From the NCBI RefSeq assembly GCF_003350475.1, contig NZ_QQAV01000016.1:45918-109917 (forward strand): 64,000 nt of DNA, given 5' to 3'. Below the pieces are notes generated by a model. The model did not search any database, had not been told where the DNA came from, and was given only the letters and a program-made list of their open reading frames with translations. The stretch's first letter is position 1; every line of letters starts with the position of its first letter. A program made the translations under genes and the position numbers. Origin of the DNA: Pseudacidovorax intermedius (lineage in GTDB: Bacteria > Pseudomonadota > Gammaproteobacteria > Burkholderiales > Burkholderiaceae_C). Shown here in pieces: positions 37,050 through 45,338 of the stretch.

Positions 37050-37700
37050 TCAGCGCGCCACATAGCTCAGGGTGGCGGTGTAGTCGACGGCTTCCACGCG
37101 GGTGCCGGCCACGTCCTGGGGATGGCGGTCGGTGTGGGCGGCGATCAGCACATAGCGGCCGACGCCGCGGTCCGGCACGGTGAGCCAGCCATCGGCGTCG
37201 GTCTGCAAGCGCCGGCTCCAGCCCGCGGGATCGACCACGGTCACCGCGCGGCTGCCCGCCGGCTGGCCCTTGAAGACCAGGCGGAAACGGCTGGCCCCGG
37301 CCTGTTCGGGGACGAACTCGTAGTCGAGCACGGCGCGCGTGTCGCGCCGGCCCTCACGGGCATTGAAGACAGCCGCCTTGAGCACGCCGTCCTTGCCGCG
37401 CCAGGGCTTCCAGACCTGGTCGTTGATCAGGCGCAGGTCCGCATCCGCGGGCACGGAGGCCGCCAGCAAATGGTCCTCGCGGACCGCGAGCGGCAACGGT
37501 GCGGCGGCATCGGCCGCGAAGAGTCGAGTGCTGGCGCCCAGCTTGGCGACCTCGTCGCCGCGGTCGCGCTCGCCATCGACATCGCCGACGTAGACACGGG
37601 CCGTGCCGGGCGCGGCGCGCTCGATCCAGAGCTGGTGGGCCTGGGCGCTGCCGATCGCGGTGGCAGCCAGGGCAAGGGCGAAGAAGGCGCGGTGGGCCAT
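37050..37700 (-). CDS. DUF4198 periplasmic protein, copy 1
   Basis: A 216-residue exported protein: signal peptide to about GSAQAHQLWIE, where the mature protein starts with the His-Gln-Leu-Trp motif common in DUF4198. VYVGDVDGERDRGDEV and ADADLRLINDQVWKPWRGKDG are further family-like segments. It has a good ribosome site (GGAGA) before ATG 37700. Lying between the TonB receptor and the pump, it may bind metal or the metal-ligand complex in the periplasm. That role is inference from position. Confidence 0.75.
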   Translation of the reverse strand: MAHRAFFALALAATAIGSAQAHQLWIERAAPGTARVYVGDVDGERDRGDEVAKLGASTRLFAADAAAPLPLAVREDHLLAASVPADADLRLINDQVWKPWRGKDGVLKAAVFNAREGRRDTRAVLDYEFVPEQAGASRFRLVFKGQPAGSRAVTVVDPAGWSRRLQTDADGWLTVPDRGVGRYVLIAAHTDRHPQDVAGTRVEAVDYTATLSYVAR

Positions 37701-37804
37701 CGATGGTTCTCCGTGGAAATGGAAAGGAAGGGAGGACGCTGCGCGTCGTTGACGGCAGCACGAGATACGTTGGAAGACACGGGCGCGCGGCGGACCGCGG
37801 CCGA

Positions 37805-40279
37805 TCAGAAGCGGGCTTCGACGCCCAGCCGCAGCTGCCGCGGCGCGCCCCAGTAGCTGTTGCCCGTGGTGTTGTAGTAGCGCTTGTCGAATGCGTTGAA
37901 CACGTTGAGCGTGGCGCTGAGCTGCGGCGTGAAGGGGTACTTCAGCATCAGGTCCACCACCGCATAGGCGGGCTGTTCGAAGCGCTGGTTGCGCGCGGGC
38001 CCGAGGTTGTCGGCGTAGATCCCGCTCTGCCAGCGCACCGCGCCGCCCACGGTCAGACCGTTGCCCACGCCGGCCATGCGCCAGCTGGTGGCGAGCTTGA
38101 AGTTGTTCTGCGCCACGTTGGTCAGCAGGCGCTGGCCATCGCGGTCGCGCGTCATGTTGCGCGAGAAGCCGGCCGACAGCTGCCAGCCCGGGCGCAGCTC
38201 GCCGCTGGCTTCCAGCTCGAAGCCGCGCGTGCGCGTGCCCGACACGGCCCGGTAGGCCTGCGAGCCGTCGGGCGCGAAGGTGTCCGGGATGGAGACGGCC
38301 AGGTTGTCCTGCTTGCTCTCGTAGACGGCCGCGCTCAGGTTCAGGCGGTCGTCGAGCACGCTGCCCTTGATGCCGAACTCACGGCTGACGCCGGTCTGCG
38401 GATCGATCTGGTCGCCCGTCGGCGTCTTGTAATCCTGCGGCTTGAAGATGTCGGTGTAGCTGGCGTAGGCCGTCCAGTCACGGGCGAAGTCCCAGGTGAT
38501 GGCGGCATAGGGCGTGACCACGCCGCGCTCGCGACGGTCGGCGGTGGTGAGGCTGGCGCTGGTCCAGCTCTGGCTGCGTTGCTGGCGCCGCCAGTCGGTC
38601 ACGCGGGCGCCGAGCAACACGGCCACGCCATCCAGTGCCTTGAAACGCACCGTGCCGTAGGCGCTGTTGAGACGCTCGTCCGAGTCGTCGGTGCCCACCT
38701 GCGGGTTGTAGGGTTCCAGTGGCGAGAGACCGTTCCACAGGTAGATGTTGGGGATCGACGGGTCCCAGCCGGCATGCCGCCAGTTGGTGTAGGCCGGCGC
38801 GAAGTAGGCGGTCCGCACGGCCGTCGCGCCGAACACCAGATCGTGCTGGCGCCCCAGCAGGTTGAAGCGACCGTTGACCTGCACGTCGGCGGCGTCCTGC
38901 CGCGGCGTGGCGGCCCAGCGCCCGGCCCACAGGCCCACGCCCGCGCCGGTCAGCCGGTCCGGATAGCCGTTGGACGCGTAGCCGATCACCTCGTCGTAGG
39001 CGTTGAAGCTGCGCGACACGGTGGCCTTGAGCGACCAGTCCGCCGAGAAGTGGTGCTCCACCCCGCCGAAGAGGCTGCTGTATTCGCGGTGCGACGACGC
39101 CCATTCGGGGGCGGCCGAGGCCGACACGTCCCACACGGCGCGGCTGCCGTCGCTGAAGTAGGCCGGCAGGCCGCCGCGGGCGTGCCCGGTCGCATCGAAG
39201 CGCTGCCACGACAGACCGGCGTGGAGAACGGTGTCGGGCCCGACATCGGCCTCGAGCACGCCATAGAACACGTCCTTCTTCTCGTGCAGGCGGTCGATGT
39301 ACGACGCGTTGTCCTGCTTGGCGGCCACCAGGCGCCCACGCAGCGTGCCGGCCGCGTTGAGCGGGCCGGACACGTCGAACTCGCCGCGGCGCCAGGACCA
39401 CGAACCCAGCTCGCCGCGCACGCTGGCCTGGAAAGTGGCGGTGGGCCGCTTGCGCACCAGGTTGATGGCCGCGCCCGGCGAGCCGATACCGTTGAGCAAT
39501 CCGCTGGCGCCGCGCAGCACCTCCACGCGGTCGACCAGGGCGGTGTCGAAGGTCTGGAAGATGTCGGTGTAGTTGGAGTCCACCAGCCGCACCCCGTCGA
39601 CCAGGTAGTTGTCGACCTGGAAGCCGCGTGCGTAGATGGGCGAGCTGTCGCTGCCGGCGTTGCCGGCCTGCGCGAGCGTGAGGCCCGGCGTCTGCTGGAC
39701 CACGTCGGTGAGCTGCGTCAGGCCCTGGTCGTCCAGACGCTGCCGGGTGATGACGCTGATGGACTGCGGCGTCTCCCGCGGTGCCAGCGGCAGGCGGGTG
39801 GCCAGGCTGGTGCTGCGGGCGGTGTACGCGCCCGTGCCCTCTGTGGTGGCGCTGCTGTCCGCCTCGGCGCTGACCGTGATGGTGGCCAGCGTGGGCCCCG
39901 CGCCGGTCGCGGCTGGGCCGGCCCGGCCGGCAGGCGGTGCGGCAGGCGCCAGCACATAGCCGCCCGCGGCGGGCAGGGCTCGCAGGCCGCTGCCACGCAG
40001 CAGCAGGGCAAAGCCTTCCTCCACGCCGTGGCGGCCGCGCAGCCCATCGCTGCGCAGGCCCGCCACGCGGGACGCATCCACCGACAGGCCGACGCCGGCC
40101 TGCTGCGCGAATCGCACCAGTGCCTGGTCGAGCGGGCCGGCCGGGATGTCGAACGGCGCCACCGCGGTGGACGGTGCGGGCTGCGCCCAGGCAGCGGCGG
40201 GCAGCCCCACGAGGCAGGCCAGGGCCAGGGCGGCGGCCACGGCGCTGGGGCGAAGGGCGGCGGGATGAGCGACGGTCAT
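37805..40279 (-). CDS. TonB-dependent siderophore receptor with STN signalling domain (FecA/FpvA class)
   Basis: An 824-residue outer-membrane receptor. After a signal peptide (PAAAWAQ) comes an STN domain (FDIPAGPLDQALVRFAQQAG), the TonB-box region, a plug (RETPQSISVITRQRLDDQGL; VDRVEVLRGASGLLNG) and a 22-strand barrel ending in Phe (LRLGVEARF). The plug motifs are those of hydroxamate and related siderophore receptors. The STN domain signals to FecR, whose gene lies just upstream. ATG 40279 starts the signal peptide. A terminator between fecR and this gene implies its own promoter, probably recognised by the adjacent sigma factor. Ligand unknown; no siderophore biosynthesis genes are in the window. 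Confidence 0.92.
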   Translation of the reverse strand: MTVAHPAALRPSAVAAALALACLVGLPAAAWAQPAPSTAVAPFDIPAGPLDQALVRFAQQAGVGLSVDASRVAGLRSDGLRGRHGVEEGFALLLRGSGLRALPAAGGYVLAPAAPPAGRAGPAATGAGPTLATITVSAEADSSATTEGTGAYTARSTSLATRLPLAPRETPQSISVITRQRLDDQGLTQLTDVVQQTPGLTLAQAGNAGSDSSPIYARGFQVDNYLVDGVRLVDSNYTDIFQTFDTALVDRVEVLRGASGLLNGIGSPGAAINLVRKRPTATFQASVRGELGSWSWRRGEFDVSGPLNAAGTLRGRLVAAKQDNASYIDRLHEKKDVFYGVLEADVGPDTVLHAGLSWQRFDATGHARGGLPAYFSDGSRAVWDVSASAAPEWASSHREYSSLFGGVEHHFSADWSLKATVSRSFNAYDEVIGYASNGYPDRLTGAGVGLWAGRWAATPRQDAADVQVNGRFNLLGRQHDLVFGATAVRTAYFAPAYTNWRHAGWDPSIPNIYLWNGLSPLEPYNPQVGTDDSDERLNSAYGTVRFKALDGVAVLLGARVTDWRRQQRSQSWTSASLTTADRRERGVVTPYAAITWDFARDWTAYASYTDIFKPQDYKTPTGDQIDPQTGVSREFGIKGSVLDDRLNLSAAVYESKQDNLAVSIPDTFAPDGSQAYRAVSGTRTRGFELEASGELRPGWQLSAGFSRNMTRDRDGQRLLTNVAQNNFKLATSWRMAGVGNGLTVGGAVRWQSGIYADNLGPARNQRFEQPAYAVVDLMLKYPFTPQLSATLNVFNAFDKRYYNTTGNSYWGAPRQLRLGVEARF

Positions 40280-40361
40280 GATGAGCGGGAGGTCTGGGCG
40301 TAAAGAAGCGGTGTTCACTTCCCTTGACGGCCCGGCCCGCACATCCGGAACCGCCTTCGCC

Positions 40362-40390
40362 AAAAAAATGCCCCGGTACCCGGGCGGGGC
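40362..40390 (-). terminator. Intrinsic terminator between fecR and the receptor gene
   Basis: On the minus strand GCCCCG and CGGGGC arms close a GC-rich hairpin (40370-40390), followed after one A by seven T. It sits just past the fecR stop, separating the regulator transcript from the receptor transcript. Confidence 0.8.
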
Positions 40391-40403
40391 CGGGGCCGGG
40401 ACC

Positions 40404-41414
40404 TCAGTCGGCCGTGCCCACCTGCACCCACCACGCCGTCACGCGGTGCACCTTCAGTTGCGGGAAGCTCGCCTGCAGCAAGGCGAGCGCGCGGTCGGTG
40501 TCTTCCAGCGGCAGCACCGCACTGACGCGCAGCGCCGCGAGCGCCGATGCGTCGTAGCCCAGGCGTCCGGCCCGGTGGCGGCCGAGCTCCTCCAGGACCT
40601 GCGTCAGCGGCATATCCACCACGGCCCATTCGCGCCGCGACCACGCGCGCGCCAGCGCGGCCGGCTCGATGCCGGGCAGCCGCTGGACGGCGTCGGGCCG
40701 GATGCGCACCTGTTCGCCCGCATGGACACGAACGGCCTCTTCCAGCGGCCGGGCCAGCGCCTGACCGGGCCGCACGGCGGTGACCGACTCGATCATGGCC
40801 AGCCGGGTCGCCTCCGCCTCGCGGCGCACCACGAACCGGGTGCCCAGGGCCCGGATCTCGCCGTCACGGGTGCGGACCTCGAAGGGCCGCGCGGCGTCGG
40901 GGGCCACGTCGACCAGCACGTCGCCCCGCAGCAGCCGCACCTGGCGACGGCCGCGGTCGAAGTGCAGGTCGACGGCACTGCCGCCGGCCAGGGTGAGCAG
41001 GCTGCCGTCGGGCAGGCGCTGCGTGCGCCATTCGCCGGGCGCCGTGCGCAGGTCGGCCGCAAGGCTCTGGGGCCACTCGCTGCGCCACAGCGGCGCTGCC
41101 ACCAGCGCGGCCAGGAGCACGCCCATGATGCCGGTGGCCAATGCGCGGCGCCGGCGTGTTCCGCGGCCGGCGGCCGCCTCGCCGGCACGCAGCGCCGCCC
41201 GCGCGCCGGCCGCATGGCCGTGGCGCAGCGACTGCATGCCGCCCAGCAGGCGCTCCATGGGCGCGGCCGCCGCGGCGTGCCGGGGATCGGCGGCCTTCCA
41301 GGCCTCGAAGGCGATGCGGGCGCGCTCGCGCTCGTGCGGGTCGGTGGCCGTCAGCGCCACCAGCCAGTCGGCGGCCTGCTCCTGCGCGCTGCCGTCGGCG
41401 GACGGGGCCCTCAT
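40404..41414 (-). CDS. fecR: FecR-type anti-sigma/signal transducer
   Basis: A 336-residue inner-membrane protein. The cytoplasmic N-terminus (AADWLVALTATDPHERERARIAFEAWKAAD) is a DUF4880-like sigma-binding region; one helix at about 95-110 is followed by the periplasmic FecR domain (RTAPGEWRTQRLPDGSLLTL; VRTRDGEIRALGTRFVVR) and an STN-like C-terminus. It relays receptor occupancy to the sigma factor. Its ATG overlaps the sigma factor stop (ATGA). Confidence 0.9.
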   Translation of the reverse strand: MRAPSADGSAQEQAADWLVALTATDPHERERARIAFEAWKAADPRHAAAAAPMERLLGGMQSLRHGHAAGARAALRAGEAAAGRGTRRRRALATGIMGVLLAALVAAPLWRSEWPQSLAADLRTAPGEWRTQRLPDGSLLTLAGGSAVDLHFDRGRRQVRLLRGDVLVDVAPDAARPFEVRTRDGEIRALGTRFVVRREAEATRLAMIESVTAVRPGQALARPLEEAVRVHAGEQVRIRPDAVQRLPGIEPAALARAWSRREWAVVDMPLTQVLEELGRHRAGRLGYDASALAALRVSAVLPLEDTDRALALLQASFPQLKVHRVTAWWVQVGTAD

Positions 41415-41941
41415 GCGGCTTCGACGGCCACCTGCACGAGCACCTGCGCCAGGTACTTGCGCACCATGCGGTCGGACACGCCCAGCTGCGCGGCCACCGC
41501 CTCGTGCGTCAGGCCGTCCAGGTGGTGCAGCAGAAAGGCCGCCCGTGCCCGCGGCGCCACGGCGTCGAGCACCCGCGCCAGCGTCTGCAGGATGCGCAGG
41601 GCGTCGAGCGCCTCCTCCGGCGAGGGATAGGCCTGGTCCTGCTCGGCGAGTGCCTGCATCTCGGCCAGCCAGGCACGTTCGATGGCGTCGTGCCGCGCCC
41701 GGTCCACCAGCAGCCGCTGGGCCGTCGTGCGCAGGTAGGCGCGGGGTTCACGCAGCAGCGGCAGCGCGACTCGCGCGCCCAGCAGGCGCATGAAGGTGTC
41801 GTGCGCCACGTCGGCCGCGTGCTCCGAACAGCCCAGCCGGCGCAGCAGCCAGCTGCGCAGCCAGAGGTGATGGTCGCGGTAGAGCAGGCCGATGTCCTGC
41901 GCCGGTTGGGCGGGCACCGCCGCCATGGAAGCCGTGGACAT
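41411..41941 (-). CDS. fecI: FecI-type ECF sigma factor
   Basis: A 176-residue ECF sigma factor: region 2 (LYRDHHLWLRSWLLRRLG; AADVAHDTFMRLL) and region 4 (FLLHHLDGLTHEAVAAQLGVSDRMVRKYLAQ). It belongs to the iron-starvation group judged by its fecR neighbour and the TonB receptor. It should direct RNA polymerase to the receptor promoter when the receptor binds its ferric ligand. A candidate Fur box lies about 35 bases before its start. Confidence 0.9.
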   Translation of the reverse strand: MSTASMAAVPAQPAQDIGLLYRDHHLWLRSWLLRRLGCSEHAADVAHDTFMRLLGARVALPLLREPRAYLRTTAQRLLVDRARHDAIERAWLAEMQALAEQDQAYPSPEEALDALRILQTLARVLDAVAPRARAAFLLHHLDGLTHEAVAAQLGVSDRMVRKYLAQVLVQVAVEAA

Positions 41942-41976
41942 CGTGTCCCTCGCACCCTCGTCGTTCTACATCAGTC

Positions 41977-41995
41977 AAATGATAATTGTTTTTAT
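41977..41995 (-). promoter_or_regulatory. Candidate Fur box upstream of fecI
   Basis: AAATGATAATTGTTTTTAT is AT-rich in a GC-rich setting and contains ATGATAAT, the core of the Fur consensus. Its place before an iron-starvation sigma gene agrees with repression by Fur when iron is sufficient. Confidence 0.6.
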
Positions 41996-42031
41996 TTGGA
42001 ACGACGGGAAGGACATGCTCCGCCGCAGGGA

Positions 42032-42346
42032 TCAGGCGGACGGCGCGTCGTACGCCGCCAGAGCCGCCGGGAGCGACGCAATGACGGTGGCGCCTGCGGC
42101 CGGCAGCCCGATCAGCACGGCGCTGGCCACTTCCTGCCGCGTGGCACCCAGGTCGCGCGCGGCCTGCGCATGGAAGGGCACGCCCGCCGTGTTGCCGGTC
42201 GCGGCCAGCACCGCGAGGTAGCTCAGTGCCTGCGTCTTGGCGTCGAGGCTGCTGGCGGCGCCCAGCGCCTGGGCGGCCTGCGACCAGGCCGCGGCATGGG
42301 CCGGCGCTTCCTTCATGAACAGGGCGAAGGCTGTCGAAACACTCAT
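42032..42346 (-). CDS. Carboxymuconolactone decarboxylase-like (AhpD-fold) protein lacking CXXC
   Basis: A 104-residue, all-helical protein of the CMD family. LDAKTQALSYLAVLAATGN, FHAQAARDLGATRQEVASAVLIG and the Ala-rich helices match the fold. AhpD-type members have a CXXC pair before the His; here the corresponding stretch GNTAGVPFH has no Cys, so peroxidase activity is unlikely. Typical CMD proteins also act on lactones, but its role here is unknown. It lies between the sigma factor and a LysR gene, all on the minus strand. Confidence 0.75.
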   Translation of the reverse strand: MSVSTAFALFMKEAPAHAAAWSQAAQALGAASSLDAKTQALSYLAVLAATGNTAGVPFHAQAARDLGATRQEVASAVLIGLPAAGATVIASLPAALAAYDAPSA

Positions 42347-42443
42347 GGGCGGCTCCTTGCCGGTGTCGCCCCGGATCGAGGCGGCGCGATTGTCCGGCGC
42401 CGATGCCGGCCCGCGCGTGATGCAGCGCAGACGCAGACGCGCC

Positions 42444-43352
42444 CTACCCCGCCTTCAGGAACAGCTCCGCGCACACGCCCCGCAGCCAGCGGTTGCCCGC
42501 GTCCTGGTGGAAGCGCGCATGCCAGTGCTGCCGCACCGGGAAGGCAGGGATGGGCACCGGGCAGGGCAGCACCCGCAGACCACCCAGCGCCGCCAGTGTC
42601 TCGCCGATGTGCCGCGGCAGGGTGGCGATCAGGTCGGTGGTCGAGAGGATGGCCGGCAGCCCCAGGAAGCCCGGGATGCTCAGCACCACGCGCCGCTCGA
42701 TCTGCAGTCGTCGCACCGTGGCGTCGAGCAGCGCGGCGCCGGTGCCCTGCACGATGCCGGCGTGCGCCTCGCGGCGGTAGTCCTCTAGCCCGAAGGCGGC
42801 CGGGCGGATCCGGGGGTGGTCGGGATGGACCAGGCAGACCCAGTCCTGGTCGTAGAGCGTCTGCTGGTAGAAGCCCGCGTCCAGCGCCGGGATGAAGCCC
42901 AGCGCCAGGTCCGCGGCGCCCGACTCCAGCTCGGCCGCCATGCCCCCGTGGATGGCCGCGGCCTCCAGCGCGATGCCCGGCGCCAGCGCCCGCACATGCG
43001 AGAACAGCCGGGGCAGCAGCGTGATGTGGCTGGCGTCGGTCATGAAGATGCGAAAGCGCCGCTGCATGGTGGCCGGGTCGAAGGCCGCGGGCACCTCGGC
43101 GATGGTGCGCAGGCCGGCCAGCACGCTGCGCACGGTGCCGATCAGCGCCTCGGTGCGCGGCGTGGGCAGCATGCCCTGGGCCGTGCGCACGAAGAGTGGA
43201 TCGCCCAGTTGCTCGCGCAGGCGCGCCAGCCACAGGCTCACCGTGGGCTGGCTCTGTCCCAGCTGGTCGGCCGCCCGGGTGACACTGCCGGTGGCGTAGA
43301 GCAGGTCGATCAGCTGCAGCTGCCGGCCGTCCAGCAGTTGAAGCTCGCTCAT
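42444..43352 (-). CDS. LysR-family regulator of the divergent catabolic operon
   Basis: A 302-residue LysR protein with the helix-turn-helix at residues about 5-60 (LIDLLYATGSVTRAADQLGQ, SQPTVSLWLARLREQLGDPL). The effector domain follows (FRIFMTDASHITLLPRLFSH). ATG 43352 is preceded by GGAGG at ideal spacing; an ATG at 43364 is less likely. It is divergent from the catabolic operon with a 102-base gap containing a perfect inverted repeat, so it probably controls that operon and itself. Confidence 0.9.
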   Translation of the reverse strand: MSELQLLDGRQLQLIDLLYATGSVTRAADQLGQSQPTVSLWLARLREQLGDPLFVRTAQGMLPTPRTEALIGTVRSVLAGLRTIAEVPAAFDPATMQRRFRIFMTDASHITLLPRLFSHVRALAPGIALEAAAIHGGMAAELESGAADLALGFIPALDAGFYQQTLYDQDWVCLVHPDHPRIRPAAFGLEDYRREAHAGIVQGTGAALLDATVRRLQIERRVVLSIPGFLGLPAILSTTDLIATLPRHIGETLAALGGLRVLPCPVPIPAFPVRQHWHARFHQDAGNRWLRGVCAELFLKAG

Positions 43353-43358
43353 CGGCAC

Positions 43359-43381
43359 CTCCATGTGAAATCAACATGGAG
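43359..43381. promoter_or_regulatory. Perfect inverted repeat in the LysR/catabolic operon gap
   Basis: CTCCATGT (43359-43366) and ACATGGAG (43374-43381) are perfect 8-base arms with a 7-base spacer. One arm covers the LysR ribosome site, so a bound protein would block lysR expression. A likely autoregulatory operator. Confidence 0.5.
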
Positions 43382-43454
43382 TGTATTTGGCCCATGCGAT
43401 TTACTGAATGGAGGTCGCGTCGAAGAATGCCGGCCAGTTCCAGGAGACTTCCTT

Positions 43455-44384
43455 TTGAAGATCGCAGTTCTCGGCGCCGGCGCACTCGGCTGCGCCATCG
43501 GCGGCACGCTGGCCACGGCCGGCAACGACGTGGTGCTCATCAACCGCAACGCGGCCCATGTCGATGCCATTCGCACCCACGGCTTGCGGCTGCGCGGGCC
43601 CGAGGGCGAACACCGCGTGGCCGTGCAGGCCGAGACGGACTGCCGCGCACTCGGCCCCGTCGATCTGGTGATCGTGCTGGTCAAGTCCTTCCACACGCAG
43701 GCCGCCATCGCCGCCGCGACGCCGCTCATCGGGCCGCAGACGCTGGTGCTGTCGCTGCAGAACGGCCTGGGCCACGAGGACATCCTGGCCGAGGCCGTGG
43801 GCCGCGAGCGCGTGATCGCCGGCAAGACCTACGTGGGCGGCGTGATGCTGGCGCCCGGCCAGGTGCAGGCCGGCGTGGCCGGCAAGGAAACGCTGATCGG
43901 CGAGCTCGACGGCAGCGACAGCCCGCGCGTGCGCCGCATCGCCGACACCTTCGAGGCCGCCGGCCTGCGCACCACGGTCAGCACCACGATCATGGGCACG
44001 ATCTGGGACAAGCTGCTCATCAACGTCGCCACCGGCGCCGTGAGCGGCATCACCGGCCTGGGCTACGGCCCGCTCTACGCCATCCCCGAGATCGAGGCGA
44101 CCGCCCTGACCGCGGTGCAGGAGGCCATGGACGTGGCCCGCGCCAGCGGCGTGGCGCTGTCGTACACCGACCCCCGGGCCGCCTGGACCAAGGCCGCCGC
44201 GGGCCTGCCCGCGGACTTCAGGACCTCGATGCTGCAGAGCCTGGAGAAGGGCTCCATCACCGAGATCGACTTCATCAACGGCGCCGTGGTCCGCTGGGGC
44301 CAGCGCTGCGGTGTGCCCACGCCGGTCAATGCCACGCTGGTGGCCTGCATCAAGGGCATCGAGCATGCCCGCCACTGCCGCTGA
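43455..44384 (+). CDS. Ketopantoate reductase-family dehydrogenase (catabolic paralogue 1)
   Basis: A 309-residue NAD(P)-dependent reductase of the ApbA/PanE family. The dinucleotide motif is IAVLGAGALGCAIGG, followed by VDLVIVLVKSFHT, LVLSLQNGLGHED and the C-terminal domain with WDKLLINVATGAVSGITGLGYG and TEIDFINGAVV. It starts with TTG at 43455, with AGGAGA about 7 bases upstream; the ATG frames upstream are in another protein context. The operon setting argues against pantothenate synthesis and for oxidation or reduction of a hydroxy- or keto-acid intermediate. Confidence 0.88.
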   Translation: MKIAVLGAGALGCAIGGTLATAGNDVVLINRNAAHVDAIRTHGLRLRGPEGEHRVAVQAETDCRALGPVDLVIVLVKSFHTQAAIAAATPLIGPQTLVLSLQNGLGHEDILAEAVGRERVIAGKTYVGGVMLAPGQVQAGVAGKETLIGELDGSDSPRVRRIADTFEAAGLRTTVSTTIMGTIWDKLLINVATGAVSGITGLGYGPLYAIPEIEATALTAVQEAMDVARASGVALSYTDPRAAWTKAAAGLPADFRTSMLQSLEKGSITEIDFINGAVVRWGQRCGVPTPVNATLVACIKGIEHARHCR

Positions 44385-44423
44385 CCGTAGTACCCGACCG
44401 CCCTCATTCGACGGAGACACGAC

Positions 44424-44831
44424 ATGCCCCCCTTCACGCCGCCCGCCACCGCCTATGTCGAGCATGTGGCCATCCGCGTGCGCGACATCCACTGGCACAT
44501 CCGCTTCTTCTATGAAGTGCTGGGCATGGACGTGCGCGAGATCGACGGCCCCACCGACGACCCCCGCCAGTACTGGACGCTCGGCGGCCTGCAGCTGATG
44601 GCCACGCCCGATTTCGAGGCCCCGCCCAGCAACGACGCCGGCTGGCTGGCCCACCTGGGCGTGATGGTCGACGACCTGGAGGCCGCCCTGGCCGCCGCCG
44701 AGCCCTGGGGCGTCAAGGCGCTGCCGCAGGGCCGCAACTGGCTGCAGCTGCCGGACGGCCTGGCGGTCGAGCTGATCCAGGCGGCGCCCGGCAGCGTGGC
44801 CCAGGCCCTGGCCGTGAAGCCGCGCGGCTGA
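44424..44831 (+). CDS. VOC-family (glyoxalase/dioxygenase-fold) protein
   Basis: A 135-residue protein with the vicinal oxygen chelate fold: YVEHVAIRVRDIHWHIRFFYEVLGM, HLGVMVDDLEAALAAAEPWG and LPDGLAVELIQ. Possible metal ligands are His14 (EHVAI), a His in AHLGVMV and Glu in AVELI. VOC proteins include isomerases, glyoxalases and extradiol dioxygenases. A good ribosome site (GGAGAC) precedes the ATG. It is 39 bases after the reductase gene. Reaction unknown. Confidence 0.82.
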   Translation: MPPFTPPATAYVEHVAIRVRDIHWHIRFFYEVLGMDVREIDGPTDDPRQYWTLGGLQLMATPDFEAPPSNDAGWLAHLGVMVDDLEAALAAAEPWGVKALPQGRNWLQLPDGLAVELIQAAPGSVAQALAVKPRG

Positions 44832-44858
44832 CCCTCTTTCGAATCGGAGACGAACACC

Positions 44859-45338
44859 ATGAAACTGACCCCGCCCCCGCAGCACTTCTCGACCCCCGAG
44901 AAGTACTGGGACGACGCCCGCGAAGGCGACACCTGCACCAGCCCCGAATACGAAGTCACCGAGGCGCGCATCAATGCCTATGCCGAGCTGACCGGCGACT
45001 ACACGCCGGTGCACATCGACGAGGACTATGCCAAGACCACGCCCTTCGGCACCCGCGTGGCGCATGGCCTGTTCGGCCTGTCCATCGCCGACGGCCTGAA
45101 GACCCGCAGCGAGTACCGATTCCTGCCCGGCATGTCGCTGGGCTGGACCTGGGACTTTTTGCTGCCCATCAAGATCAACGACCGGCTGCACGTGCGCTTC
45201 ACCGTCACCGGCCTGCGCGCATCGAAGAGCCGCCCCGGCTGGGGCATCGTCATCCTGCCCTCGGAGCTGGTCAACCAGCATGGCGAAGTGGTGCAGAAGG
45301 GCGAGCACCGCCTGATGATTCCGCGGAGGCCCGCATGA
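44859..45338 (+). CDS. MaoC-family hydratase
   Basis: A 159-residue single-hotdog protein. The hydratase motif is present in ELTGDYTPVHIDEDYAKTTP, with the catalytic Asp and His, followed by RVAHGLFGLSI. MaoC proteins add water across 2-enoyl-CoA double bonds; some act on mesaconyl-type CoA esters. With the CoA-transferase gene overlapping it (ATGA), it fits as the next step after CoA activation of an unsaturated acid. Confidence 0.88.
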   Translation: MKLTPPPQHFSTPEKYWDDAREGDTCTSPEYEVTEARINAYAELTGDYTPVHIDEDYAKTTPFGTRVAHGLFGLSIADGLKTRSEYRFLPGMSLGWTWDFLLPIKINDRLHVRFTVTGLRASKSRPGWGIVILPSELVNQHGEVVQKGEHRLMIPRRPA

